Below, one piece after another: positions 28,360-35,623 of a stretch of DNA of 59,321 nt (position 1 is the first letter of the stretch; each line of letters opens with the position of its first letter). Below the pieces are notes generated by a model, which was not told the origin of the DNA, searched no databases, and saw only the letters and a list, made by a program, of their open reading frames with translations. The position numbers and the translations under genes are program-made. Source of the DNA: Candidatus Poribacteria bacterium (GTDB taxonomy: Bacteria > Poribacteria > WGA-4E > WGA-3G); contig VYCT01000135.1 in NCBI GenBank assembly GCA_009843785.1, positions 1-59,321 of the forward strand, in the 5' to 3' direction.

Positions 28360-29337
28360 TCAAGTTTCAAAGGCTTCATGCGCTTCCGCGACGACCTCGG
28401 CAGTCGTTTGCTGGGGTTGAACGCCCTTTTCGGGTGCGCGCGCTTGCGTATCGGGTTCAATCGTGAGCCAAAGCAGATACTCAATATTTCCGATGTCTTT
28501 GTGGATCGGTGAATAGGTCAACCCTCTCACCGTAGCACCAAGTTTATCCGTAACAAAACCACTGAGATTCTCTATTGTCTGGATATGCACCTGTTTGTCA
28601 GCCACAATCCCGCCCTTTTTCACATGAACTTTTCCGGCTTCAAACTGCGGCTTGAGCAGGGCAATAATATTATAGTTGTTGGTTGTCAGTTGTCGGTTAT
28701 CGGTTAAAGAGGACTCTGATTCAGTCAATCCACCTCTTAACTGACAACCGAAAGGTTTTTCGCAGAAAAACCGAACCGATGACTGATAACCATTTTGCTG
28801 TTTCAGAATTTTGATGACACTCGGTAGTACCGTCCGCAGAGAAATAAAAGAGACATCAATCGCAGCGATGGAGATAAAATCATCGCTATTGTGTAGGGGC
28901 GCGGTCACCTCGCCCCTATTTAAAAGTGTTGGGGTTAAATATCGGATATTCGTTTTTTCAATCGACTGAACCTGTGGATGCGTCCGGAGTTTCCAAGCGA
29001 GTTGCCCGTAGCCGACATCAACAGCGTAGACGAATTTTGCGCCGTGCTGGAGGAGGCAGTCTGTGAATCCACCTGTTGACGCGCCTACGTCAAGCGCAAC
29101 CCTATCTTCCACATCTACATCAAAGAGAGATAACGCCTTCTCCAACTTAAACCCACCGCGACTGACATATCTCTGTGGCTCCTGAACAACGATCTTCGCA
29201 TCAGCAGAAACACGCTGCCCAGGCTTAATGCGGGTGTTTCCGTTAACGGTTACAGCACCGGCAAGGATAAGTCGTTTCGCCTGTTCTCGGCTCTCCGCTA
29301 AGCCGTGTTCTACGAGAAATGTATCTATTCGTTGCAT
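28360..29337 (-). CDS. tlyA: TlyA-family 2'-O-ribose rRNA methyltransferase with repeat-encoded insertions
   Basis: A 325-aa protein that should methylate ribosomal RNA using SAM. An N-terminal S4 RNA-binding domain (residues 1-60) is followed by an FtsJ-like domain with LDVGASTGGFTDCLLQHGA (SAM site), AIDVSFISL and LLKPQFEAGK. Relatives are about 250-275 aa. The extra length lies in two places where intergenic-type palindromes are inserted in frame: about 12 residues (LLNRGEVTAPLHN) before AIDVSF, and about 40 residues (VRFFCEKPFGCQLRGGL and beyond) between KILKQQ and IIALLKPQ. Both sit in loops between core strands, so the enzyme may still work. The gene order xseA-xseB-dxs-tlyA is the classical one. 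Confidence 0.92.
   Translation of the reverse strand: MQRIDTFLVEHGLAESREQAKRLILAGAVTVNGNTRIKPGQRVSADAKIVVQEPQRYVSRGGFKLEKALSLFDVDVEDRVALDVGASTGGFTDCLLQHGAKFVYAVDVGYGQLAWKLRTHPQVQSIEKTNIRYLTPTLLNRGEVTAPLHNSDDFISIAAIDVSFISLRTVLPSVIKILKQQNGYQSSVRFFCEKPFGCQLRGGLTESESSLTDNRQLTTNNYNIIALLKPQFEAGKVHVKKGGIVADKQVHIQTIENLSGFVTDKLGATVRGLTYSPIHKDIGNIEYLLWLTIEPDTQARAPEKGVQPQQTTAEVVAEAHEAFET
28676..28795. repeat. Heptad-palindrome repeat inserted in frame within tlyA
   Basis: GGTTGTC/AGTTGTC/GGTTATC/GGTTAAAGAGG, a spacer, CCTCTTAACTGACAACCGAAAGG, then the inner hairpin GGTTTTTC-GCA-GAAAAACC and GATGACTGATAACC. This is the same family as the intergenic copies, yet the tlyA reading frame runs through all of it without a stop. 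Confidence 0.92.
28893..28919. repeat. GC-rich palindrome inserted in frame within tlyA
   Basis: GTAGGGGCGCGGTCACCTCGCCCCTA forms a 12-bp hairpin with one mismatch. The same motif (AGGGACGAGGCGACCTCGCCCCTA) occurs at the end of dxs, and related hairpins form the centres of both MITE A copies. It encodes part of the RGEVTAP segment of TlyA. Confidence 0.8.
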
Positions 29338-29343
29338 TTTTTT

Positions 29344-29440
29344 GTCCGTAGGGGTTGGGAATGTAATACAAGGAATGGATTCAGTCTATTCGCAGACTGA
29401 ATCCCCCAACCCGTAGGGACGAGGCGACCTCGCCCCTATA
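29344..29440. repeat. Composite palindromic repeat between tlyA and dxs
   Basis: GTAGGGGTTGGG pairs with CCCAACCCGTAGGG-type sequence around an inner hairpin, GGATTCAGTCT-ATTCGC-AGACTGAATCC (11-bp perfect stem). A second unit, AGGGACGAGGCGACCTCGCCCCTA, closes the element and contains the dxs stop codon (CTA at 29436-29438). It fills the whole 98-bp gap. Confidence 0.8.
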
Positions 29441-31289
29441 CTATCATTTTCTCTGCAGCGCGAACAACAGCGTCGGCATCGCACTCGTAAAGTGCGTGAA
29501 GGTGCTGGACAGCACCATGCTCAATAAATTCGTCGGGAATACCGAGATTGGTAACTTGTACGTTTGCCATACCCGCTGCGGCGAGTGCCTCCAAAACCGC
29601 ACTGCCGAAACCGCCCATTATCACACCGTCTTCAATCGTAATTACTTTGCCGATACGTTCCGCAAGCGGCAGAATCGTTGCAGTATCTAACGGTTTTACA
29701 AATCTCGCGTTGACAACCGCCGTCGAAATTCCGATATTAGTTAATGTTTCTGCGGCTTCAAGTGCCGGATAAACCCGGTTACCAATTGCAATGACAAGCA
29801 CATCTTCACCCGCTCTGAGGATCTCACTTTCACCGATAGGCAATGCCTGGGGTTCCGCTGCGATCTTTACGCCGACTCCAGCCCCTCTCGGATAGCGGAA
29901 CGCAATGGGGCCATCTTCATAGGCGAGCGCAGTTTTTACCATAGATTGTAATTCGTTCTCATCTTTCGGTGCCATGATGACCATGTTCGGGATAGAACGT
30001 AGATATGCGAAATCAAAAACACCGTGATGCGTCGGACCATCTGCCCCGACAAGCCCGCTTCTATCCAACGCAAAGATGACCGGAAGGTTTTGGATGCAGA
30101 CATCGTGTAACACTTGGTCATAACTCCGTTGGAGGAAAGTAGAATAGATAGCCACGACAGGACGCATGCCTTGTGCTGCGAGTCCACCTGCGAACGTAAC
30201 AGCGCACTGCTCTGCCAATCCGATGTCAAAACACCGGCTCGGATACGCGTTCGCAAACTTATCAAGTCCTGTTCCACCCGGCATCGCTGCCGTCACGCCG
30301 ACGACCCGCGCATCGCGCTTCGCTAATTCAACCAGTGTTCGGCTGAAGACCTCTGTGTAGGTTGGGAGCGGCGGTTTCGGTTTGATCGTTTTTCCGGTTT
30401 TCAGGTTAAAAGGACCGCTGACGCTGTAGAACCCGACCGGATCCTCTTCTGCTGGTGCATAGCCGCGTCCCTTTTCGGTTACAACGTGAAGCAAGATAGG
30501 GCCGGACAAACTGCGGATGCCTGTCAACACTGGGATGAGTGCCTCTAAATCGTTGCCATCAAGGGGACCAAAATAACGGAACCCGAACTCCTCAAATAGC
30601 GTCCCTGGTTTCAATGAAGCCTCAATTTTACGCGCGATCTGCTGTGCATCTGCTGGCATTAAGTTCAGCAACTCTTTGACACGGGAGCGGAGGAAGTTAT
30701 ATCGCGGTGAACTCGTGACTTTATGAAAGTGCTTTGAGAACGCCCCGACAGTCGCGGAGATGGACATATTGTTATCATTGAGGATAACGAGCATATCGTT
30801 CTTGAAGTCACCGGCGGTGTTCAACGCTTCAAATGCCATCCCGCCCGTCAAACCGCCATCCCCGATGATAGCGACGACTTTGTAAGTCTCATTAATCAGG
30901 TCGCGGGCAGTCGCGATACCTAACGCAGCAGCGATAGACGTACTCGAATGCCCGGCACCAAAAACGTCATATTCACTCTCGGCTCTGCTGAGAAAACCGC
31001 TGATGCCGTCACTCTGCCTGAGCGTTGGAAACGCATCTCTTCTGCCAGTCAGCAGTTTGTGCGGATACGCCTGATGTCCGATGTCCCAGATGACTTTATC
31101 GCGTGGGGTGTCAAATACTTTATGCAAGGCTATTGCCAATTCAACCGTCCCGAAGTTCGGCGCAAAATGACCCGGATGCTCGGATAAAACGCTGAGTAGA
31201 TAGGCGCGCATCTCCTCCGCCAGGACTTCAAGGTCGCTAATCTCCAATTTTTTTAGATCCGCTGGACTATTAATTTTTTCTAAGAACAT
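29436..31289 (-). CDS. dxs: 1-deoxy-D-xylulose-5-phosphate synthase
   Basis: A thiamine-diphosphate enzyme that joins pyruvate and glyceraldehyde 3-phosphate, the first step of the MEP isoprenoid pathway. The 617-aa protein shows the family motifs AGHSSTSIAAALG, GDGGLTGGMAFEALN (ThDP site), LNDNNMSISATVG and the transketolase central domain with YSTFLQRSYDQV and DRSGLVGADGPTHHG. Length and start (ATG 31289) are normal. Its last codons and stop lie inside a palindromic repeat. In many genomes it lies downstream of xseB and ispA; here a mobile-element cluster takes that place. Confidence 0.96.
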   Translation of the reverse strand: MFLEKINSPADLKKLEISDLEVLAEEMRAYLLSVLSEHPGHFAPNFGTVELAIALHKVFDTPRDKVIWDIGHQAYPHKLLTGRRDAFPTLRQSDGISGFLSRAESEYDVFGAGHSSTSIAAALGIATARDLINETYKVVAIIGDGGLTGGMAFEALNTAGDFKNDMLVILNDNNMSISATVGAFSKHFHKVTSSPRYNFLRSRVKELLNLMPADAQQIARKIEASLKPGTLFEEFGFRYFGPLDGNDLEALIPVLTGIRSLSGPILLHVVTEKGRGYAPAEEDPVGFYSVSGPFNLKTGKTIKPKPPLPTYTEVFSRTLVELAKRDARVVGVTAAMPGGTGLDKFANAYPSRCFDIGLAEQCAVTFAGGLAAQGMRPVVAIYSTFLQRSYDQVLHDVCIQNLPVIFALDRSGLVGADGPTHHGVFDFAYLRSIPNMVIMAPKDENELQSMVKTALAYEDGPIAFRYPRGAGVGVKIAAEPQALPIGESEILRAGEDVLVIAIGNRVYPALEAAETLTNIGISTAVVNARFVKPLDTATILPLAERIGKVITIEDGVIMGGFGSAVLEALAAAGMANVQVTNLGIPDEFIEHGAVQHLHALYECDADAVVRAAEKMIV

Positions 31290-31319
31290 GTTTTTTTATC
31301 ATCCTCTTCAGAGGCAAAA

Positions 31320-31339
31320 CTCCATGCTTTAGCTTGGAG
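31320..31339 (-). repeat. Right-end hairpin of the IsrB element
   Basis: On the minus strand CTCCAAGC-TAAA-GCATGGAG forms an 8-bp stem with one mismatch and a TAAA loop; the isrB stop codon TAA is in the loop. It mirrors the hairpin upstream of isrB, as expected for the subterminal hairpins of IS200/IS605-like elements. Confidence 0.6.
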
Positions 31340-32354
31340 ATGTAGCCTCTGCTTCTTTGTATCTAAAGTTGATACGCTTCAGAACTTTGAAACTGTCTAA
31401 TTTCTGTTGTGGTCTTTGTTTTCCGGTTGTCATCTGTGTAAGGTTAATCTTACCGTTTTGGTGTCCGCTGATCCAGCAAAGCCCCCACTTCATACTTTTT
31501 ACCAATGTGCCTTTGGTAAATCCAAGGCACCTGGTGCCACCATACCTACTTCTGATACCGCCTTTTTTCGGCACTTCTCTGTGCAGGTTACGCCTTTGTA
31601 TAGGAATAGGTGATATACAAAATATATCAGTGTTATCCACAATCGGATCACCACCAAGCACATGATACGCCAAACACCAACTATCCACACAATGAGCATC
31701 AAAGGATTCAGCCGTCTTATCACTGGACTTCTTGAGTCCAAGATTTTCGCGAACATTCTTTGTTTCGTGTCCAACAAGTCTGGAAAGTTGCCACCGTTTT
31801 TCTATTTCGGAATAGAACCACTGCTTACCCACCTCAAGCGGACTAAACGACTGGTTCCATTTCTTCTGATACTGCTTCGTCCGTGCTTTAATATCTTCCA
31901 CGCATACGTGCGTGATTGGATATAGTCTCGAAAGCCAATCTAATATCCGCATCTTCCAGTCCCATCTTGCACGTGTGCCAGCAGGGATCCGGTGCCTATG
32001 AGACAGATTATGCTTCTTCTGTTTCCTGTTTGGACACTTCCGTGAACGCCTACCTCTCCGCAACTCACGCCTCTTAGCAACTTTCTTTGAAGTATGCGTA
32101 TGCGCATCCGCCTGAATATTCAGATATGTGTCAGCCTTAGATTTTACGGTGAAACCCTCTTTTTTACTGCCAGGATCCACACCAACACATATATCCTGTG
32201 TTTCTCTATCAGACGGTTCCTTGTTAAGACGGATACAATATATGCCGTTGTTCCAATAGGGCGTAGCCTCACCACGTTTGACCAACTTCCTGGCACGTGA
32301 AGCATGCATCGGCATGAGTTGTTGACCATCTTTCGTTTTGACAGGTACAAACAT
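31329..32354 (-). CDS. isrB: IsrB-like RNA-guided nuclease homologue (IscB family without HNH)
   Basis: A 341-aa protein with the PLMP-type N-terminal domain (QLMPMHASRARKLVKRGEA, residues 12-30), RuvC-I (VGVDPGSKKEGF, near 58), an Arg-rich bridge helix (KRRELRRGRRSRK), RuvC-II (HVCVEDIKA) and RuvC-III (FDAHCVDSWCLA). No HNH domain lies between RuvC-II and RuvC-III; the linker reads SPLEVGKQWFYSEIEKRWQ and ETKNVRENLGLKKSSDK. That architecture and size define IsrB, the HNH-less relative of IscB and an OMEGA nickase-type effector guided by an omega RNA encoded just upstream. All three RuvC acidic positions appear intact. The start is ATG 32354. No transposase gene is adjacent, so any mobility must rely on TnpA in trans. 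Confidence 0.85.
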   Translation of the reverse strand: MFVPVKTKDGQQLMPMHASRARKLVKRGEATPYWNNGIYCIRLNKEPSDRETQDICVGVDPGSKKEGFTVKSKADTYLNIQADAHTHTSKKVAKRRELRRGRRSRKCPNRKQKKHNLSHRHRIPAGTRARWDWKMRILDWLSRLYPITHVCVEDIKARTKQYQKKWNQSFSPLEVGKQWFYSEIEKRWQLSRLVGHETKNVRENLGLKKSSDKTAESFDAHCVDSWCLAYHVLGGDPIVDNTDIFCISPIPIQRRNLHREVPKKGGIRSRYGGTRCLGFTKGTLVKSMKWGLCWISGHQNGKINLTQMTTGKQRPQQKLDSFKVLKRINFRYKEAEATSPS

Positions 32355-32575
32355 AAGTTTGTATTCTCCTTTTCAGGGTATATGTTACCCCATCGAGATC
32401 GCAATACCAGCGTTTACATAGGACTTGAGGAGCATCCTAAACACCTCTGCGTGCCACCACAAGATATTACGATGTATTACTCTATTCAGTGTGTTTACAA
32501 TCGCCCAACCTATAGACTCGGCTGCCGTATTGAACAATCTCCAGCCTTTAGGCTGGAGTCACTGAACCTATGGAG
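32355..32575 (-). ncRNA. Putative omega RNA (HEARO-like) upstream of isrB
   Basis: About 220 nt directly upstream of isrB carry no ORF but several potential stems. IscB and IsrB genes are known to be preceded by a structured guide RNA (omega RNA, first described as HEARO), with the guide at its 5' end and the scaffold running toward the ORF. Only position and structure support this here; I have not folded it or matched it to a covariance model. Its 5' side begins near the CTCCAGCC hairpin, so the guide would lie near or beyond 32560. Confidence 0.5.
32539..32558 (-). repeat. Left-end hairpin of the IsrB element
   Basis: CTCCAGCC-TAAA-GGCTGGAG on the minus strand is a perfect 8-bp stem with a TAAA loop. 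It resembles the hairpin at the isrB stop and has the same loop as the tnpB element hairpins at 41.4 and 42.8 kb. It probably marks the left end of an IS605-like unit of about 1.25 kb. Confidence 0.6.
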
Positions 32576-32592
32576 TTATAAATTATAAGTTA

Positions 32593-32816
32593 TACTAAAG
32601 TTTGGACAATTTTTCCGAAATAGACATGCCGCCCCTACGGGGCTTAGCCGCGTGGGGGGATGGCGTTTCTATAGACATACCGCCCCTACGGGGCTGCGAA
32701 TCGATGTATCCACGTTTATTTTTCTGCGAGTTGCGTTTGTGTAAGGAACTTTGAGAAAAATCAAAAGGGCTTGAAAAGCGGACATAAACCTGATTGAAGT
32801 TGTCCAAACTTTAGTA
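32593..32816. mobile_element. MITE-like element C (224 bp)
   Basis: Perfect 17-bp inverted ends, TACTAAAGTTTGGACAA and TTGTCCAAACTTTAGTA, flanked by AGTTA on both sides or, if TA is counted as target, an IS630/mariner-like TA duplication. Inside are two copies of TAGACATRCCGCCCCTACGGGG. The 70-aa ORF of the track is only a translation of these repeats. It directly adjoins element A copy 2. Confidence 0.8.
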
Positions 32817-32818
32817 AG

Positions 32819-32943
32819 TTATAGTAAAGCACGAAAATAAGTTGACACTCCATGATAACGTTGCCCCCTCGTAGAGGAAACTGGGTTACCCGGTTTCCCC
32901 TACGAGCAACCGCGTGTCCAAATAATTATGGGCTTTACTATAA
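32819..32943. mobile_element. MITE-like element A, copy 2 (125 bp)
   Basis: Ends TTATAGTAAAGC and GCTTTACTATAA. The outer parts match copy 1 at 10.2 kb (TAGTAAAGCACGAAAA; CGTGTCCAAATAATTATG). The central hairpin differs in sequence (CTCGTAGAGGAAACTGGGT and its partner) yet still forms a stem of about 19 bp with one mismatch and one G-T pair. Confidence 0.85.
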
Positions 32944-33008
32944 GAGGTGGACTTCAAAAGGAACGACTCTCCTCTTAACCAACAACTTATAACCAAAACT
33001 ATTAACTA
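32944..33008. repeat. Heptad-palindrome repeat remnant before the xseB stop
   Basis: GAGGTGGACTTC...CTCTCCTCTTAACCAACAACTTATAACC then AAAACTATTA. It has the GAGG/CCTCTTAA core and one arm; the other arm appears to be replaced by the end of element A copy 2. It stops at the xseB stop codon. Confidence 0.6.
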
Positions 33009-33009
33009 T

Positions 33010-33198
33010 TTATGGGTTATCTGTTTTAAGAACGTTTTCTACCCGCTGCTCAGCATTTTCGAGCATCTCCCGACACGATGAGACCAAGCCGACACCTTCC
33101 TCAAAGAGTTTCAGAGAATCCTCAAGCGGCAGTTGGTTGCCCGCTTCAAGTTTATCAACGATCTCGGTCAGTTTTGCAAGTTTTTCTTCAAAGGTCAT
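33010..33198 (-). CDS. xseB: Exodeoxyribonuclease VII small subunit
   Basis: A 62-aa helical subunit that binds XseA in exonuclease VII, which degrades single-stranded DNA. MTFEEKLAKLTEIVDKLEAG and LPLEDSLKLFEEG are the characteristic XseB signature, and the size is normal. The start is ATG 33198 behind xseA on the same strand. About 200 nt of repeat-like sequence separates it from xseA, unlike the usual overlap. Confidence 0.95.
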   Translation of the reverse strand: MTFEEKLAKLTEIVDKLEAGNQLPLEDSLKLFEEGVGLVSSCREMLENAEQRVENVLKTDNP

Positions 33199-33212
33199 AT
33201 TTTATCTCCATT

Positions 33213-33331
33213 GGAAAATAGTTGTCAGTTACCAGTTTCCGTCGGCAGTCGGTCTCCATCAGCAGTCAGAGGTCAGAAGTTTCTCATACCATTTTGAAAA
33301 AACGGTTCGTAGTAGCGCAATTTATTGCGCT
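33213..33331. repeat. Degenerate heptad repeat and AGCGCAAT palindrome between xseA and xseB
   Basis: One arm of heptads (AGTTGTC, AGTTACC, AGTTTCC, GTCGGCAGTCGG) is followed by AGCGCAAT-TT-ATTGCGCT, a perfect 8-bp hairpin at 33314-33331. The heptad part lacks a clear second arm. Confidence 0.55.
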
Positions 33332-33399
33332 TTGGACATTCGGAACCTTCATTGCGCTTCTAAATCTCTGAAATGCCCATTTATTTTTCAGATTAAGTC

Positions 33400-34635
33400 T
33401 TATCTTTGATGATCTTCGTCCAGAAATTCTTCAACCCGACAAGCGAGATGCCCCTCTACCAGCTGAACCTCGATTCTATCGCCAACAGATACCTGTCCAG
33501 CTGCAGTTAACACCTCACCATCTGTTTTTCGACTGATGCTATACCCCCGTTTCAACGTAGCTAACGGACTCAATGCGTCAAGCCGCTGGGCAAGTGTATG
33601 AAGTCTGTTTTCACTATCAGAAAGGGTACGTCCTACAGCCGATCGACACGCCACATCTAAGGTATCTACTGTTTGGTAAAGTTGGTAGATAGCGTCCTTA
33701 CGCTGCGTCGGTGCAAGTTGCGTCTCCAGTTCTTGAAGTCGTGTTGTGTTGCCATTCAATTGGTTCTGAATTGTTGCGCGCAGCCGCGCATCCAAAGCGT
33801 CTAATTGTGCGAAAAGTTCATCCTGATCTGGTACGATATGTCCCGCATGCGTAGGGGTCGAAGCTCGGTAATCCGCCACAAAATCCGCGATGGTGAAATC
33901 TGTTTCGTGTCCGACTGCAGAAACGACAGGGATTCTCGAATCGAAAATAGCACGTGCGACGCGTTCTTCGTTGAATGCCCAGAGGTCCTCAATGGAGCCA
34001 CCGCCGCGACCGATGATGAGTACATCTATGTCGTCTCGCTGATTCATCGCTTGTAGCGCGAAGGCTATCCCTTGTGCCGCGCCGTCACCTTGGACAAGCG
34101 TCGGATGTAGTAACACCTTAGCTAACGGGTAGCGTTCACGGAGTTGTCGGAGGATGTCCTGTATGGCTGCGCCTGTCTCTGACGTGACAACGCCGATCTG
34201 CCGCGGGTATCTTGGTAACGGCTTTTTGTAGAAGTCATCAAACAATCCTTCGTCTGCAAGGCGTTGCTTCAATTCTTCGTAGGCTCTTTGCAACGCCCCG
34301 ATACCAACCGGTTCCACGTTTCGACCAACAATCTGATATTGCCCCCTCGCGGAGTAGAGACTCAGCTGCCCTTGGACGATTACCTCCTCACCGTCTTTCG
34401 GTAAAAATTTGAGGCGGGTCGCATCACTCCGAAAAATGGCAACCGAGATCTGATGGTTCCCCTCTTTGAGCGTGAAATAGACATGGCCAGCACCGGAGCG
34501 ACTGTAATTGGATACTTCGCCCTGTACCCATACATTCTGAAATTCCGGTTGTTCGTCTATCAGTTGTTTCAGCAGGTTCGTTATTTCACTGACACTACGG
34601 ACAATTTTTGTGGGTATCGAAAATTCTAATTGCAT
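33400..34635 (-). CDS. xseA: Exodeoxyribonuclease VII large subunit
   Basis: The 411-aa catalytic subunit of exonuclease VII. An N-terminal OB-fold (VWVQGEVSNYSRSGAGHVYFTLK) is followed by the catalytic domain with ALPRYPRQIGVVTSETGAAIQDI-type sequence, IIGRGGGSIEDLWAFNEE, VARAI and GHETDFTIADFVAD, and a C-terminal coiled region. Size and start (ATG 34635) are normal. It is the upstream partner of xseB, the two being separated by repeats. Confidence 0.96.
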   Translation of the reverse strand: MQLEFSIPTKIVRSVSEITNLLKQLIDEQPEFQNVWVQGEVSNYSRSGAGHVYFTLKEGNHQISVAIFRSDATRLKFLPKDGEEVIVQGQLSLYSARGQYQIVGRNVEPVGIGALQRAYEELKQRLADEGLFDDFYKKPLPRYPRQIGVVTSETGAAIQDILRQLRERYPLAKVLLHPTLVQGDGAAQGIAFALQAMNQRDDIDVLIIGRGGGSIEDLWAFNEERVARAIFDSRIPVVSAVGHETDFTIADFVADYRASTPTHAGHIVPDQDELFAQLDALDARLRATIQNQLNGNTTRLQELETQLAPTQRKDAIYQLYQTVDTLDVACRSAVGRTLSDSENRLHTLAQRLDALSPLATLKRGYSISRKTDGEVLTAAGQVSVGDRIEVQLVEGHLACRVEEFLDEDHQR

Positions 34636-34642
34636 ATTAGTA

Positions 34643-34749
34643 CTTAGCCATTGGCTATCAGCGGATTAGCCATCAGCGATCAGTTTTAAGAGGTTTTTGT
34701 TTACTAATCCCTCTTCTTGCTGATGGCTGACAGCCGACAGCCGTCGGCT
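34643..34749. repeat. Heptad-palindrome repeat between ymdB and xseA
   Basis: A variant family copy: GGCTATCAGCGGATTAGCCATCAGCGATCAGTTTTAAGAGG, then CCCTCTTCTTGCTGATGGCTGACAGCCGACAGCCGTCGGC. The units are GCTATCA/GCCATCA/GCGATCA rather than GGTTATC, but they keep the 7-nt period and the GAGG/CCTCTT core. It ends 2 nt before the ymdB stop. Confidence 0.75.
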
Positions 34750-34751
34750 AC

Positions 34752-35528
34752 TCAATATTGCGCTTGCAGCGGCACGATGCTCACGGCTAACCCTGTTTTT
34801 TCGTCTAATTCAATCTCAGCACCGCAAAGTTTCACATTGCCTTTAGCAACGGTGAAGCGCGTCGGCATCATCGTCAAAAACCGTTCAAGTACAAGATCTA
34901 TGCGGGTACCAATCACCGAATCGTAAGGACCCGTCATACCGACATCCGTAATATAAGCCGTGCCTTGTGGCAGGACGCGCGCATCCGCTGTTGGCACATG
35001 TGTGTGCGTCCCAATCACCGCGCCGACGCGACCATCCGCGTGCCAACCCATCGCGATTTTCTCGGAGGTCGCTTCCGCATGAAAGTCGAGAAGGATATAT
35101 GGTGTCACCGCTTTGACTTCAGGTAAAATAGTGTTGAGCGCGTGAAACGGGTTGGTGTATGGACTCATGAAAATCTGTCCGGCAAGGTTGATAACACCGA
35201 GTTGTGTTTGTCCATCTGCGGAGGCAACAATGGTCACACCGCGCCCGGCTACCTCAGTCGGATAGTTCGCGGGCCGTATCAGCTGCGGTGTTGTTTCTAT
35301 AAAACGGAAAATCTCTCTGTTATCCCAGACGTGGTTGCCAGTTGTAATCGCGGAGACACCTGATGCCAAAAGTTGATCAACAATATCAAACGTTAACCCT
35401 TTCCCGCCTGCCGCGTTCTCTCCGTTAGCAACAATGAAATCGTATTTGTCCCGATGCGCTTCCAGAAATTTTGTTGTTGCCGCTCTACCCGGATTTCCGA
35501 CTATATCTCCAATAAACAGTATCTTCAT
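34752..35528 (-). CDS. ymdB: YmdB-family metallophosphoesterase (TIGR00282)
   Basis: A 258-aa dinuclear-metal phosphoesterase. Metal-site motifs are visible in order: GDIVGNPGR (residues 7-15), NGENAAGG, TTGNHVWDNREI, LDFHAEATSEKIA and IGTHTHVPTADAR. Family members hydrolyse 2',3'-cyclic nucleotides and affect biofilm and sporulation choices in Bacillus. The start is ATG 35528. Repeats flank both ends. Confidence 0.92.
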   Translation of the reverse strand: MKILFIGDIVGNPGRAATTKFLEAHRDKYDFIVANGENAAGGKGLTFDIVDQLLASGVSAITTGNHVWDNREIFRFIETTPQLIRPANYPTEVAGRGVTIVASADGQTQLGVINLAGQIFMSPYTNPFHALNTILPEVKAVTPYILLDFHAEATSEKIAMGWHADGRVGAVIGTHTHVPTADARVLPQGTAYITDVGMTGPYDSVIGTRIDLVLERFLTMMPTRFTVAKGNVKLCGAEIELDEKTGLAVSIVPLQAQY

Positions 35529-35550
35529 TTTCCCTTTATCACTTTCGTAT

Positions 35551-35623
35551 TGGCTATCAGTTATCAGCCATCGGCTGTCAGTAAGAGGTTGTTGGTTAAA
35601 CTAAACCGCTCTTTACTTATAAC
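35551..35623. repeat. Heptad-palindrome repeat overlapping the pyrE 3' end
   Basis: TTGGCTATCAGTTATCAGCCATCGGCTGTCAGTAAGAGG, then a degenerate second half with CGCTCTTTACTTATAACAGG. The pyrE stop codon (35613-35615) and its last few codons lie inside the second half, so the protein tail ETCYK appears repeat-derived. Confidence 0.6.

Noticed and set aside
32595-32807. 70-aa minus-strand ORF (PRRGGMS repeats)
   Set aside because: It is a translation of repeat DNA in element C, with duplicated PRRGGMSI from the CCCCTACGGGG units.
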